64,000 nt of DNA from assembly GCA_018907035.1 (NCBI GenBank), contig JACCIC010000385.1, forward strand, positions 1 to 64,000. The letters are read 5' to 3'. The notes under the pieces are model-generated. The model was not told the origin of the DNA and did no database searches. It worked only from the letters and a program-made list of their open reading frames with translations. Both the position numbers and the translations under genes were made by a program. Shown in pieces: positions 19,516 to 31,386 of this stretch; the stretch's first letter is position 1; the number at the start of each line of letters is the position of its first letter. The DNA comes from Sycobia sp. Sy_11. Taxonomy: Eukaryota; Arthropoda; Insecta; Hymenoptera; Epichrysomallidae.

Positions 19516-20582
19516 TTCCTTTCCCCCTATTCTCTATTATTAGTATAAAATATATTTATGAAAATCATATGAATTATATTTTGTCATTTCTTCATGCTTA
19601 TTCCTTTTCTAAGTTTAAGGAATTTCACAGTTGGCAATGGCTTTGTTAGTGCATCAGCAATCTGCTCCCCTGTGGAAATATATTTCAATATTATTACATT
19701 TTTCACTATTTACTTTCTCGAGAAATGATGTTTAATATCTATATATTTTGATCGCTTATGATTACTTGGTTTATTCGCTATACTTATACAACCGTTATTG
19801 TCTTCATAAATAACAATCGGTTTCATCATTTTAATTTCTATACTAATTAAAGACTTTAGCCATAATGCTTCTTTAACACCTTAAAGTAAAGTCATATATT
19901 CTGCTTCTGTTGAAGAAGCTGCTACAGATTTTTGTCATTTAGTATTCCAGCAAATCGTGCATTTTTCAAATAACGTAAATAAGTAGCCCACAGTACTTTT
20001 TCTATCAGTACCTTCATGACCACCCCAATAAGATTTAAGATAACCGCTTAAAATATTTTCACTGTTGCCTTGTGTATAAGTCAATTATAAATTCATCGAA
20101 CCTTTCAAATATGTTAAAACTCTTTTTAGACATTTCCATAGTTCTGTATTATTTTTATTTGAATATCTACTTAGAAAATTTTTTTGCTGTACTCAAATCT
20201 GGACGCGTACAAATCATTACATACATTAAGCATTCGATAAGATTTTGCAAAGGGCGTCGTATTTGTTATCTGAATTTCAATCAATATAATTTATATTATT
20301 TTAAAGTGGCGTGCTTACAGCATCACAATCACTCGTGTTAAATTTATTTAAAATCGTTTTTATATATGAACTTTAATTAAAAATAAGTACATCATTCTTA
20401 TATTATTATTTCATTATATACATCGTAATTACATCGTATTATAATTTCTATTCCAAGAAATAATTTAATTTCTTTTCAATGTGTCATTTTGAATTTATTC
20501 ATTAAATAATTTTTAAAATTATTCATTGTTTGAATATTGGCTGCAACGATTACTAAGTCGTCTACGTAGAGTACAATATATA

Positions 20583-21868
20583 CGGGGGTGGATTAATAAG
20601 TTTCCGGCCTGACCAAGAAAAACAACGTTTTTAAGAAATTTTTTTTTATTTCTCAACATAATCTCCTTCAAGGCTGATAAATTTCTAATAGTGGTGTTCT
20701 AGTCTAGTAATGCCATCTCTATAGACTGATACGTCAAGATCCTCAAAATACCCATTTACAGCTTCGATTACTTCTTCATTGTTCGCAAATCTCTTACCGC
20801 CAAGCCATTTTTTGAGGTTAGGAAACAGATAATAGTCACTCAGGGCTAGGTCTGGAGAGTAGGAAGGGTGCAGCATCAATTCAAACTTCAGATCGTTGAT
20901 TTTAGCCATCGCAACGATTGACGTGTGCGCTGGTGCGTTATCGTGATGAAACAAGATTTTTTTCTTAGCCAGATGAGGTCGTTTCATTTTAACTTTGTGG
21001 CTCAAACGTTGCAATAAGTCTGCGTAGTCTTGCCCAGTGATAGTTTTACTCTTTTGAAGGTAATCAATGTATATAATACCTCTTGCATCCCAAAAAACAG
21101 TAGCCATAACCTTGTTCGCCGAAAAAATTGTTTTTGCCTTCGTTGGAGTTGGTTCCCCTGGTCCAATCCACTGTTTAGACTGTTGTTTCAGAATTGAAGT
21201 GGTGGACCCAAGATTCGTCAATGGTTACGAATCGACGTAAAAATTCGCTTCGATTACGCTTATACAACGTCAAATTGGCGGTAGAAATGTTCTTTCGAAT
21301 CAATTTTTGGTCGACTGTTAGCAAACGCGGTACCCATCTTGCACAGAGCTTTTCCATATACAAATGTTGGTGCAAAATATTTTGTACACATTCATATGAC
21401 ATCTTATAGGTCTCAGTTATCTCACGCACTTTTAATCTGCGGTATTTAAGCACTATTTGATGGATTTTTTCGATTATATCTGGAGTTGTGACTTCAATGG
21501 GGCGTCCTGAGCGAGGCTCATCAGAGGTGCTCACACGACCCTTTTTAAACTCGGAAACCCACTGCTTAACGGTTGAATATGATGGAGAGGATGTCCACAG
21601 TGTTGAGTCCATCTCTTCTTTAATTTCCTTCGGCGTTAACCCCTTCAAATAAAAGTAATTGATGACAGCACGATTTTCCAGCTTTTCCATTTTGACGAAA
21701 AAGACAGAGGCGTCTTGTTCAGCGTGTTCTTGAACCTAAACTAACATGGCGATCGGACTGATATTATAGCTACAAGCTATCTAACGATGGTACTATAGAA
21801 CGCCATCTTCAGGTAGGCCTAGTGGCGCCACCTCTTGGCGAGGCGAGAAACTTATCAATCCACCCTCA
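20583..21868 (-). mobile_element. Mariner element inserted in copia RT, TA duplication
   Basis: The inverted ends are CGGGGGTGGATTAATAAGTTTC at 20583 and its near-complement ending TCAATCCACCCTCA at 21868. They are flanked by TA at 20581-20582 and 21869-21870. Removing the element and one TA rejoins the copia frame just before YVDD. At 1286 bp it is a full-length mariner. Confidence 0.92.
20685..21690 (-). pseudogene. Mariner transposase, full length with one frameshift
   Basis: ATG at 21690. The N-terminal HTH ([15 protein letters not shown]), the GRP linker (PRSGRPIEV) and the second HTH are intact up to [16 protein letters not shown] (first Asp). At about 21185 a small deletion shifts the frame. 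The next frame, from about 21180 to 20685, carries FWDARGIIYIDYL, FHHDNAPAHTS (second Asp) and YSPDLALSDYYLF (third Asp at 34 residues). The DD34D triad is thus complete but split. The product would be about 340 residues, the usual mariner length. A single lesion suggests a recent copy, younger than the copia it entered. Confidence 0.92.
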
Positions 21869-21949
21869 TATATTCTTAGACATTTCTCCTTTATTTAAAA
21901 TTTATATGCAACGATCAGCTAATGAATTTTTAAACATCATTTTCTATTA

Positions 21950-22590
21950 ATGTTTTATCATGGCATTTTTATTTATTTTATACATTTTTTAAACACGTAA
22001 TGTATGGTCAAAGCCAACACCTCAAAAAGTAGGTAACGTTGTCGTGGTCGTAAAATCTTGCTGACGGATGGTTTGAAACAAAAAAATCAAATAGTTATAT
22101 GTTCAGTATGACTCCAGAAACCGATCTAACTAGAATATTTTATTTACGTGCAAAGTCAACAAAATGGCGGCTAAAATACGAAAGAAAAAAATGGCTTTTT
22201 TCCGTCTTTTTTTGGAATAAAAATTTAGTTAGTATTAAAATTTTAAGTTGATTGTAGTTATGACGGTTGATGCAAATATATAGAATATGTGTTCAAAATT
22301 TTATAAGGATCGGTTCAATAGTTTTTTAGTTTTCACGACCACGGTACTTGAAAACGCTGTTTTGAGAAAAACGCGTTTAAAGTTTTTGTAAGTAAAAAAT
22401 CGTAGAAAAAAGAAATCAGCGATGCATGGGCCATACAATATGCCTTCAACTTATTCCACGCGAGTAGTTTCATCTAATTTAGCCTGCTTTTTGAGTTCTG
22501 CTCTCCTTAGAAGCCTCGGTCGAGCGGCGGTTCTCTCGAACGATGCGCTGTTGGTCGGGGATATTGGCGAATTGCATGGCGGTTTGTATC
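21950..22590 (-). mobile_element. Fragment of TTAA-target (Kolobok-like) DNA transposon, inverted copy of 37.48-38.11 kb
   Basis: The reverse complement matches the right 620 bp of the element at 36616-38245: the C-terminal transposase codons (DQQRIVRENRRSTEASKE, about 22550-22490), and the noncoding tail with GACCGATCCTT-like and CCGCCATTTTGTTGA motifs. Neither terminal repeat is present; it is truncated on both sides, at the gypsy gag (about 22590) and near the copia (about 21950). Confidence 0.85.
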
Positions 22591-22619
22591 AATATGTTGT
22601 GGGAGATAGGGCAGCAAGC

Positions 22620-23950
22620 TGGCGCTACCATGGTCACGCAACGAGGTGACTCAGCAGCCAAGCTTGCTGGAAAAGGTAGCAGCAGATATTCCCGCACCTG
22701 CTGGGGCAATACCTAAGCTGTCAGGACGTGATAGAGGAGTTAGTTCTGGCACAGTTGAGGAAAATACTAAATGCCGCTTCTCATCCGAGCACGGAGGAAG
22801 CGATGACACCACTAGCAGCTCCCAGGATCAATAGAGATTCCAGAAAAACGCAGCAGCGAGAAGAGTTGAGCCAGACTCAAGGAACCATGCCTAGTTGTAA
22901 TACTGCACCTGATTATAATACCGCCCGTAATCTTAATTCCGAACCTAGTTATAGTACCGTCCGTAACTTTAATTCTGGTTTTAATTATAACTTCCCGTGG
23001 TTTAATTCGTATGTTCAACAACCTTGGCTGGAACGTAATGGGACGCTACCCAGGCTCCTCATGCACGGATATTACCCTGCATACGGCACTGCCGGTGCAT
23101 CCGGGCAAGGTGAAGCCTCTTGCGATGAGCAAGTATTAAATAGACTATCGGGGTCGTCAGTAAGAGAATCACCTCTGCTACGAGAAAGCAGAACCTCTGG
23201 CTTGTTGACCAAGTTCAAGATTTCGTTTAATGGTGAACCGAAAGAGGATGTCGATGAATTCATCCAACGAGTAAAAGAATGCCAATCAAGTTTAAGACTG
23301 GTAGGCCGTGACATCCTGTAGATGCTTCTGGTGATCTTCTCCAGTGATGTGTTTCTATGGCAAGGCCGATCAGTAATCAATGGAAATCTGTTGCTGAGAT
23401 GAATGAGGTGTTACGCCTCCAATACCGTCCATTAGATTACAAGATGCGACTATCAGACGAGTTCAGGAACGGGACGCAAGGGCCGCAAGAGCCGATGGCA
23501 ACGTACCTCTCATCTATGAGGGCGATTGCTGATAAATTCGCCCCGCCCATGTAGGAATCGGACCAGCTGGATCAGATTTATAGAAATTTGCATCCAGAAT
23601 TTATTGGGACGATTAACCGCGGTCAGTTCGAGTGCTCCACGCAATTACAGAAACTGGGGCAGCAGGTCGAGCTGAAGCGGGAGCTGATGCGGAAATACAA
23701 ACACCTGCCTTCAGCATCAGCAGAAGAGTCGCTCAGTCCGAGGCTGGCATTCCAGCCAACTCTCTCGTTCGCGCGCGTAAAAATCGATGCAATAGAGGAG
23801 GAAGGTTCAGACATAGAGGATATGGCGGCTGTCGAACACCAGGGGAATAAAGATAAAAAGCATCCAAACCTCTTGAGACGGTCGATAGACCAAAGGGACC
23901 ATGTTGGCACAGTCCACAAGGAGTGCGACAATATTATTAGTGGCCGGGCA
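22620..23950 (+). pseudogene. gag: Gypsy 1 gag remnant
   Basis: Successive frames with lesions cover a gag protein. They include a helical N-terminal piece (EELVLAQLRKILNAA, about 22732-22776), an Asn/Tyr/Pro-rich linker, and a capsid region (KFKISFNGEPKEDVDEFIQR, about 23213-23270). This continues in another frame with MNEVLRLQYRPLDYKMRLSDEF (about 23400-23465). Stops at about 23320 and 23554 and at least two frame changes break it. After about 23940 the frame jumps directly into integrase sequence, so the gag C terminus, protease and reverse transcriptase are deleted. Confidence 0.75.
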
Positions 23951-23985
23951 AGCGGAAGGACGTTACTCGATATGTTAAGGTACTT

Positions 23986-25212
23986 ATGGGATACCCGAAC
24001 ATAGAAGGACCATGGACAATGATAGTCGCTGACATAATAGGACCTTTTCCCAAGAGTAAAGGATTATACAAATACATATTAGTATTTAAGGACCTATTCA
24101 CGAAGTACGTGGAAGTCCGCCCGCTACGACAAGCTACCGCGCGCAACGTCTTCAAAGCCTTAGGCGAACTAGTAGTGCTCCGTTGGGATGCCTAAAATAT
24201 TTGGTAACCGACAATGGGACAGAGTTTGCAAACAAACTCGTCACTGATCAACTACATGAGCTTGGGATAATACAGACAACCATAGCTCCTTACCATACTC
24301 AGGCCAACCCTGTGGAGCGCGTTAATAGAGTCCTCAAGACAATGATCTCGATATTTACCGGAAAGGATCACCGTGATTGGGATCTGTACCTGGCGGAATT
24401 CACATTCGTAAATACATCAACCGTATTAACGCCAGCCTTTTTAAATTTTGGGAAAAAACCCAAGGCAAATGCCCACGGTGAGAGGCGCCTAAAACACCGC
24501 TATGGATATCAATAACATTGAACCAAAGAAGTGGGCAAATCGATTAAAACGATTCTCCGTTTTATACGATTTAGTGGCACGCAACTTAGCAAAGGCGAAC
24601 ACTAAACAGACAAAGTACCATAATAAAGGAAGGAGAAATATCTCTTATCAAATAGGAGATTGAATAGGAGATCGTTTGTCGTAGGAATCGAGTGCTTTCA
24701 TCGGTAGCACAAGCATTCGCAGCCAAGCTGGCTCCCAAATTCGTAGTCAAATGCATGTCAAGTCCAGTTGGTGGTTTCACCGGTCATATACGACGTTACG
24801 GACCAGCAAGGCCAACGTAAAATCATGCGAGTTCATGTAAGTGATCTCAAACCATATCATGTAGGCAGCCGAATAATAGCTCTTAAGGAGGGAGAGACTA
24901 GTTTTAATACCGTTAGGGATAAAAGTACCGCGCCAAACTCTAATTGTAGTTCCGTTAATGATAGTAACGAGTACCGATATAATGACCCAAGGAAGCATCC
25001 TCGTGAACCTCGCCGTAAGCACTATAAAGGTAAGGCCAAAGAGGCCTACACCGTTAATTTTACCTATCCCCGTAAAAACCACGAAGTTATTTGCAGTAAC
25101 TTTCCCAGCTCCATTGGACCGCGACAAACGTGGCCGAACAGGGTCAAGTACATAGCTATACTCATGTGTGCAATGGTACTACCGATAAAAATATCAGTGA
25201 CACTCCGTTTGT
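23986..25212 (+). pseudogene. Gypsy 1 integrase and pol C terminus
   Basis: The frame opens near the integrase core: IVADIIGPF (first Asp, about 24030), LVTDNGTEFAN (second Asp, about 24205, after a frame change near 24180) and NPVERVNRVLK (Glu, about 24309). The triad is recognisable. A region of duplicated or scrambled sequence (24500-24770) then leads to RVHVSDLKPYH (about 24829-24860), the conserved end of gypsy integrases, and a Ser/Asn/Arg-rich tail. Several stops (for example 24195, 24515) and frame changes make it nonfunctional. Confidence 0.82.
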
Positions 25213-26400
25213 AGGGACAATGCGCAAAAACTATCATATTTTTACTTCTTCTCCCTTAGGTTGGAAAAATGATGCCGAATATAGGCAGAGGCCGAGGCAG
25301 AGGCAAGAGAGGAGCAGAGCTTCCACGGCGGCCAGGTCTGCTAGAGGCCTCGAGCCCCGCGTCGACGAATGCGCCTGGAGCGGGTAGGGTCGATAGGCCA
25401 ACGAAAAGCAACAGGAAGCCCTCACTGGAGAGGGAAGCTTAGGAAAGGGAATTAGATGAGGAGATGGCTAGGCGTCATTATTGCTATGAGAAGGAGACCG
25501 CTTCGTACTACTGCACTAAGCCGTTCGAGGCCAGGGAAGAGATGACAGCACCTCTTCCTCAAAATCCTTTTAAAAATACGGACAAACCGTTTAAAAATCC
25601 TACTCGAATACTGAAAAGAGACTACTTCCGTCCAAGACCCAAAGAGGTGGTGGTCTTTCAACCACCACCGAAGAGAATCGTGTGGACTCCGGAAATGGGG
25701 GATTTAAAAATAAGGCGAGGAGATGACTGGCTTTCATACGAACGACTGGCATGCAGGCCAAAGAGCCACCGTCCCCAACCCAGGAAGAAGCGCCCCAGCC
25801 GGCGCAAGAAAAGGTATGTGTCGGAGCATCTGTCCAGCCATGGGGGAACTGGCAACAATCAGCGTCAATACCAAGTATAATTCCCGGCCTATTGCACGGC
25901 TTTATAGACCGAATAAGCGAAGCCCAAGTACCAAGTCAGCCACAAGGTGCAGCCAACCGGTGGCCCCTAGGATCCACGATACAGAGGATGGGATCGCTAA
26001 TAATGCTAAGCTACCGACAAGAAACCTCTGCAGCTGTGTCCGGGGCTAGTCAGGTCCTTCGGGCAAAAACGGCACCCATAGCCGCATTAGGGGGACGGAA
26101 CATGCTGCAAGGTGCACCTACCCTCAAGCCCAACAGCCGCAGCCTTTGGCATACTTCCCGCAGCTGGATCGTCAGCAGACCGCAAGGAAATAGCACGCTG
26201 CCTCTCCAGCAGACAATACAATCGCTGCCCCGAACAGCAGAAAAATTACTTCTGCTACCGGTGTGATCGCCCGGGGTCCGATACGAGTATCTGCCCGAGC
26301 TGTGCTCCAAGAAGACAGCCATAGTCGAAGAGGAAGGAGGCGGTAGTATCTGTCGGATCTGCACAGGAGGCAAGAGGGGTAGGGAAGGTGGCAACCACAT
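25213..26400 (+). pseudogene. Decayed accessory frame of gypsy 1, between pol and 3' LTR
   Basis: A chain of open segments lies in the env position. It includes a Gly/Arg-rich start (NIGRGRGRGKRG, about 25274), a basic Pro-rich domain in one frame (25464-25880, e.g. RPRPKEVVVFQPPPKRIVWT), and finally a Cys-rich motif FCYRCDRPGSDTSICPSC (about 26250-26305) resembling a zinc knuckle or ribbon. I cannot name the protein. It shows no signal peptide or transmembrane pattern of an envelope protein. Frame breaks are frequent. Confidence 0.45.
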
Positions 26401-26439
26401 ATATTAATGTAAAAGTATACATCGAGACAAAAAGGTGTC

Positions 26440-26725
26440 ACAGTAGGTTAGTTTCGTAAGGTAGTACCGTTAGGTTATTTTCGTTAGCGTTAGATTCCTT
26501 TTGTTAGGATAGTTTTTTTAGAATAGTTTGGTTTTGTTAGAATAGTTCCGTTAGCGTGGAATTTCGTTAGATTGAGTAAAATAACAGCGTTAGGATAGTA
26601 CCGTTAAAATAGTTCATTTAGCCTTAGATTAGTTAAGTAAATTAGAATAATGTCGTTATTGTAGTCACTTCTGTTAGCTTCTAGTTTCGTTAGGTTAAGT
26701 AAAACATAACAGCGGTACTAGTTAA
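26440..26725 (+). repeat. Degenerate CGTTAG-rich short-period repeat
   Basis: At least ten CGTTAG, CCGTTAG or GTTAGGATAG copies are scattered with irregular spacing in 285 bp, with almost no coding potential. It lies just inside the gypsy 1 3' LTR. The remaining 26726-27055 holds nothing I recognise apart from a G-rich stretch near 27048 that could be the polypurine tract. Confidence 0.6.
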
Positions 26726-27059
26726 AATAGATACGGGTTAAGATAGGAACCAATGTCTAGCGCAGGTAAGCCGCGGTAAAAAAGAGCAGGATGATGGCCA
26801 TCTAGACAGGGCCATAGTAGGCTGAAACCACGGTGGCGCGATCGGTTCTCGCAACGGTCTAGGATGGAATATAGATTCCGTAGGTGCAATAATAGCACCA
26901 GAAATCACTTGAGAATGGAGCAGGGGATTGGAGAGATCCTTGTGCTTTCGCGGCATCTCCAGATACCTGTGCATCCCTGTCTGAGCTCCATTCTGTCAGC
27001 ACTTAACCATTTTAGCTACTTACAGAAGCCTTACTACACAGACCCGCAGGGGCGGGCAT

Positions 27060-28050
27060 TAAATCATTAAATCTGAACGAATAAACAGAATACTTTAGTC
27101 GTGTCTACTCGACAAGATATCCCGCGAGTCGCGAGGATGGGTGCGGAGAAAGAGTCGTCCCCGCCACGCCGTTTCGGAAGGGCCGCGGTCGGTGTCGGTA
27201 TTGGAGAAGAATACTTCTCTCTCTTGCGTTTTGTAGTCTGAGGAGAAAAGAGGTCTCGCGTTTCAGAGTTTGTCGGCCGGAGAGTTCTCGTGTGTTTTGA
27301 GGATTTCGAAGCCAGGCAGCCAAGAAGCGGGGCCGCAAGAGGCCATCGAAGGCTAAAGAGCGGCGAGGATGACCTCTTTACCGGTACACGAGGACACGTT
27401 AAGGTTCAGTGCGAGAGGCAGTCCTGCCAATGCAAGGAATCGAGAATTAAGCCGGGAACAATCATCCCGAGACGCCTGCCACGGCGTACGAACCACGACC
27501 GAGGATGAGGGGCGAGTGTAGAGCGCGGGGTAAGATCCCCTCTTCACGTTTGTTCTCGAGTGAGGTTTTCGCGAGAGCTGTAGGAAGCCGCCCTGGGATC
27601 ACTAGTATAATTTCGTTTATAGTTTAAGTAAATATCGCGCTGTCTTGGTTTGGAGGATTCGCTACGTAATCTTCTCCATCATCCACACGGCGTGGAATTC
27701 GCCGCCCTAGAGAGGCTGCCGTGGCCACCTTACTAACGCTGAGCGCGTGTTCATCAGTGCTGCATAACCGACGTGAATCTGTAAAGCGAGCTGACTACAG
27801 CTCGCGCTGAGAGCCGTACCTCAGCTGGCGTCCAACGTTCATTTCACCGGTTGTATTATAGCTTTGTCAAGAAGTTTATACAATAAACCTTTAATCCGTA
27901 GACTCTAGGTAATTAACGCCTCATTATTAGAGCACCTATCACCTTCCATCTTTTCAGGAACACGCCAGCTCCGCAAAAAGGTAAGGTGTTATAACATTAA
28001 TATAATCGGCGCGGGTTGACGGATGCCCACCGAGAAAGCCCCATTATAAT
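27060..28050 (+). repeat. 3' LTR of gypsy element 1
   Basis: It aligns with 16250-17203 in direct orientation, landmark by landmark, and ends CCCATTATAAT at 28050. The first 70 bp or so of the 5' LTR (TGTAACGCGGG...) have no counterpart here. The copia element begins five bases after its end. Confidence 0.75.
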
Positions 28051-28055
28051 ATATA

Positions 28056-28282
28056 TGTTGGAATATAGAGGCGTTATGCGCAGCGTCCTCCGTACTGTCG
28101 TAGCACATGATGTATACATGTGCGTGTGTGTGCAAATGTACCGCTCAGCCGCTTCACACAGCCTCGCGGCTAATCATTCCTATAGACCAGTAGATCAGTA
28201 TAGACGCTTATTAATAAAGACCAGTTGAATTGCTAAGTATTATCTTTGCGTTTTATTTATTAATCATCCACCTATTCCATCA
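28056..28282 (+). repeat. 5' LTR of copia element
   Basis: A 227-bp repeat starting TGTTGG and ending CCATCA, matched by 36055-36288. Its first twelve bases resemble the Drosophila copia LTR start. Confidence 0.92.
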
Positions 28283-28630
28283 GGTTATTGGGCCTCCCAG
28301 CTTCCACTGCGCGTAGATATTGTATTTAGCAATATTAGATTTTATAAAGATTTCAGAAAATTAGATTTTGAACGAGCACGTGTTCGCGAGTCTTTGTTCT
28401 GGTTGTCGCGATTCAGAAGCTTTTCGTGCCAGCTTTATTTGAGAAAAGTGTATAGTGCATAATCGTAAATTCAGTGCGTGAAAAGGCCTGTTTGCGATTA
28501 TTTAGTGAAGATATCCAAAACAAGCTTTGAAATTAAGTTTATAATATCTCATAGAAGTACAGAGAGATCAGCAGAAAGAAGGCTTATTTGAGGTCAAATA
28601 TTTATTTTGTTCAAATATAAATCAGACGAG

Positions 28631-29448
28631 ATGAGCCAAAGGTCTACCACCCAAATTGAAAAGAGAGGTAAGTGGAAGAAAAGAATAAATATATAAAACT
28701 AAATTAAGTTTAATGCATGCGACTGAGTGAAATTTGAATGTAGAAGTAAAGATTTGTGATTAGATTGATTAAGATAAAATTATAGTTATATGCGAGAGAA
28801 TTAGAAGACTTATGATATAAAAATTAGAGTTGATTATGAATAATTTATTATGAATTATGAATTATGAATAATGAGGTTTAACGAAATGAAATTAGATTTG
28901 AAAGTGAATAAATTAGAAGTTGCATGAAATAAAATTAAATTTGAAAATTATTAAAGAAATTATCTAAAAATAGAGAAAAGTAGAATTCAATTAGAAGGAA
29001 AATAGAAGTCTAATCGAGAAACTAAGAGAATAGAAAGAAAGAATTAAATTAGAGAAAATATAAAATTTGAAAAGTAAACACCAGATAAAGACACGAGAAT
29101 CGTAAAAATAAAAGCGCGAAATTCGAGAAAGAAAAATACGTAAAACCGCGAATTTCTATGTTAAAAATAATTATACGAAATAGAAGGGAGGCACGGTAAA
29201 TTCTAAGAAAACCAAAATCAGTTGAAACCGAAATTCCGAAAAACAATTCGTGGAAACGAAAGAAAAAGTGCGCAACAAAAAAATAAGAAACCGTTAAAAG
29301 AAGGGGTGGTAATTCAAAGAATATGATGAAGAAAGTCTCGCGTGAAAAAGCAGGAAGCGGAGAATCGAATAAGTGAAGGATGTGAGCTCGCGCAAGAGTG
29401 AGATAGAAAGATAGACCGGCAGCTATGCACCGCATGCGTGAGTGCGCG

Positions 29449-29487
<39 letters not shown>

Positions 29488-29543
29488 TGAATGTAATTTT
29501 ATAATTACAGAATAAATTAAATATTAAATATGTGAGAATGGGA

Positions 29544-29602
<59 letters not shown>

Positions 29603-31386
29603 ACTATATGTAAGTGTGTGTGTGAGTATTTCATTGTATGAAAAGGTGAGAATGAATTTGAGAAAAAGTAATACGCACATGCAGTTACAAGTGTGTATAT
29701 ACAACCTAATAGAATTTCATGCATAATGGAAGTGTAAGTGTGCTCGTGTATATATACTGTATACTGGCATAATAGAAAATAGAAGTATATGCGTGAGAAA
29801 GAAGCGAAGAGTGTGTATGTGTACTAGCATACTTGAAACGGACTGTGTCCGTGTACATGCGTGAGAGAGAGGCGCAGCGCTAGAGTGAGGCGCGACCGAG
29901 CGAGAGAGAAAACCGAGCATGTGCGAGAGTGAAGCGCGGCGGAAGAGTGGAGCGCGTCCGAGAGAGAGATCCGACCGAGCGAGTGAGAGAGAAGACGACC
30001 TGCGTGTTAAGAGATCCATCCGCACCGTACGAAGTCGAGAGAGAAATGAACAGCGCGTGCGCGTCGCGTCTAGTGGGGCGCTCAGTGAAAAAGTAGACCG
30101 CTCTCGTAGATAGAGAGAAGGGGAAGAGAGCTCCGCGCGCGTGAGTCAGTGCAAAGGCGCAGCAGCTTGATCTGAGATAAATCGTGATCGTCCGTACTAA
30201 ACTCCCCGAACGAATTCTTGCTAGGATAATCGGGCATGTGCCCAGTGCTAAGTAATGATTTTACGCATGTCAGATCCCGGCTGAATTCATCACGATTAAT
30301 ATGGAGAATTTTATATATGAAGTCTTAAGATTAGAATTCGAAACTTTAAATATAATGAAGTTTGAAGTGCGCATAAAATTTGAAGTAACATTATATGTAG
30401 CGTGGATAAAGTTAATGCAGCGCGAGCGATATTGATTTGGTATTTTATGCGATCATACCGTTGCCGCGCGCGCATCCGCGCCGATTCTACCTCGATCTGT
30501 TAAGCTGCTGCGCGGATCGATCCAATTGAGAACACGTTAAACGTGTGTCTCTCCTAGCAATTGCGTGAGTGTGCGACGGGGAATCAGCTTGCGGATAACA
30601 CGCCGTAAAATAAACTCGGTTCATTGAGATGAGATATGGTGGCCGGTAGTCGAAGAGTGAATTGCAAGTAGCTAGGATTAGAGCAGTAAACGAGTTTCTT
30701 TAAGTGTCGTTTAAAAGGCAATTCACGGTGGTCCTCTTGTCTGTGGGGGTTAATACGTTCTTAGTGCTTGCAGACAATTGAGTTGAATAACCACAGTGAG
30801 GATCGCATGTGTGACGACAGTGATAATGATATGACGAGCCCGTACGAAAAGGTTGTAAGCGAGACCACGCGGATCGATGTGTGCATATTAAACAAATAAA
30901 TATTTTAGATGTTATGAGACAGAGTGGGCTAGTGTGACAGAGCCGCGAGCTGAAATAGATAATAATATTTACTTAATGTTTGTTCAGTCGCGTTGCAATG
31001 CATCTGAGCGATACCATATACGCTAGTAAAGCGATGCCATAAATCTCATTGAAGGCGAGGCAATAAATGCTATTAAAGCATATCGAAATTGAGATCAGAG
31101 GAATTCCGACTTAGAGCCCCTTAGAACACCAGCCACCGACGCGTTGAGCGGATGCAATTAAATTTACTAATATTTATTGCATGTTTTTGACAGGTTCAGA
31201 GAAACGGACTCACCCGACTATTGCGGATGCTTTTAAAAGAATCTGGGTTGAGAAGCGCCTATACCTCATCCCCAGTGGGAAGAAAGTGTACATTTCACTT
31301 ACAAGTCCGGACGCGTCTAGCGTGTATATTTACTTTTCAGATGAAAAGATTATTCAAGTCCGAAATATGTTGTCCGAAAGCGAGTA
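28631..31386 (+). pseudogene. gag: Copia gag start, two exons joined across a candidate 2.5-kb intron
   Basis: A short first exon opens at ATG 28631 (MSQRSTTQIEKR) and meets AGAG|GTAAGT at 28668. A branch-like CTAAT (about 31167) and TTTTTGACAG precede 31194. Splicing completes a Gly codon and continues in frame with SEKRTHPTIADAFKRIW to a stop at 31384. The downstream sequence after 31387 continues in the same style with further stops. If real, the intron is 2526 bp and accounts for the excess length of this copia. The alternative is a chance arrangement or a DNA insertion in the leader. The protein piece does not itself show a domain I can name. Confidence 0.45.
28668..31193 (+). other. Candidate intron or insertion in the copia leader, with (AT)n tracts
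   Basis: Donor and acceptor are as described for the gag start. The interval has two long (AT)n tracts (29450-29484, 29546-29599), a purine-rich AG/GCG stretch at 29860-30150, and no coding frame I trust; open frames there are low-complexity artefacts. Confidence 0.45.

Larger units (their letters stand above)
19516..21950 (-). pseudogene. Copia polyprotein remnant (reverse transcriptase and RNase H), split by a mariner
   Basis: On the minus strand, the mariner's right flank reads LNKGEMSKNIY. After the mariner is skipped, the frame resumes with IVLYVDDLVIVAAN, the copia-family YVDD catalytic motif. Further down, around 19900-19600, RNase H pieces are readable in broken frames (EDNNGCISIANKPSNHKRSKYIDI split by substitutions, then KYISTGEQIADALTKPLP). 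The 5' half of the element (gag, protease, integrase) is absent; the fragment stops near 21950 where the TTAA-transposon fragment begins. Numerous stops make this an old remnant. Confidence 0.75.
16183..28050 (+). mobile_element. Gypsy element 1, carrying nested copia, mariner and TTAA-transposon fragments
   Basis: Direct LTRs at both ends enclose a PBS-like site, a gag (about 22.6-23.95 kb), an integrase (24.0-25.2 kb) and a decayed accessory frame. Inserted or juxtaposed inside are a minus-strand copia fragment (about 19.3-21.95 kb), a mariner within that copia, and a TTAA-transposon fragment (about 21.95-22.59 kb). No protease or reverse transcriptase of the gypsy remains, so a large internal deletion has occurred between gag and integrase at about 23.94 kb. 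That both LTRs belong to one insertion is inferred from orientation and similarity. Confidence 0.7.

Noticed and set aside
29524..30113. Tyr/Ile repeat and Arg/Ser-rich frames in the copia leader
   Set aside because: Produced by (AT)n and AG-rich simple sequence; no domain.
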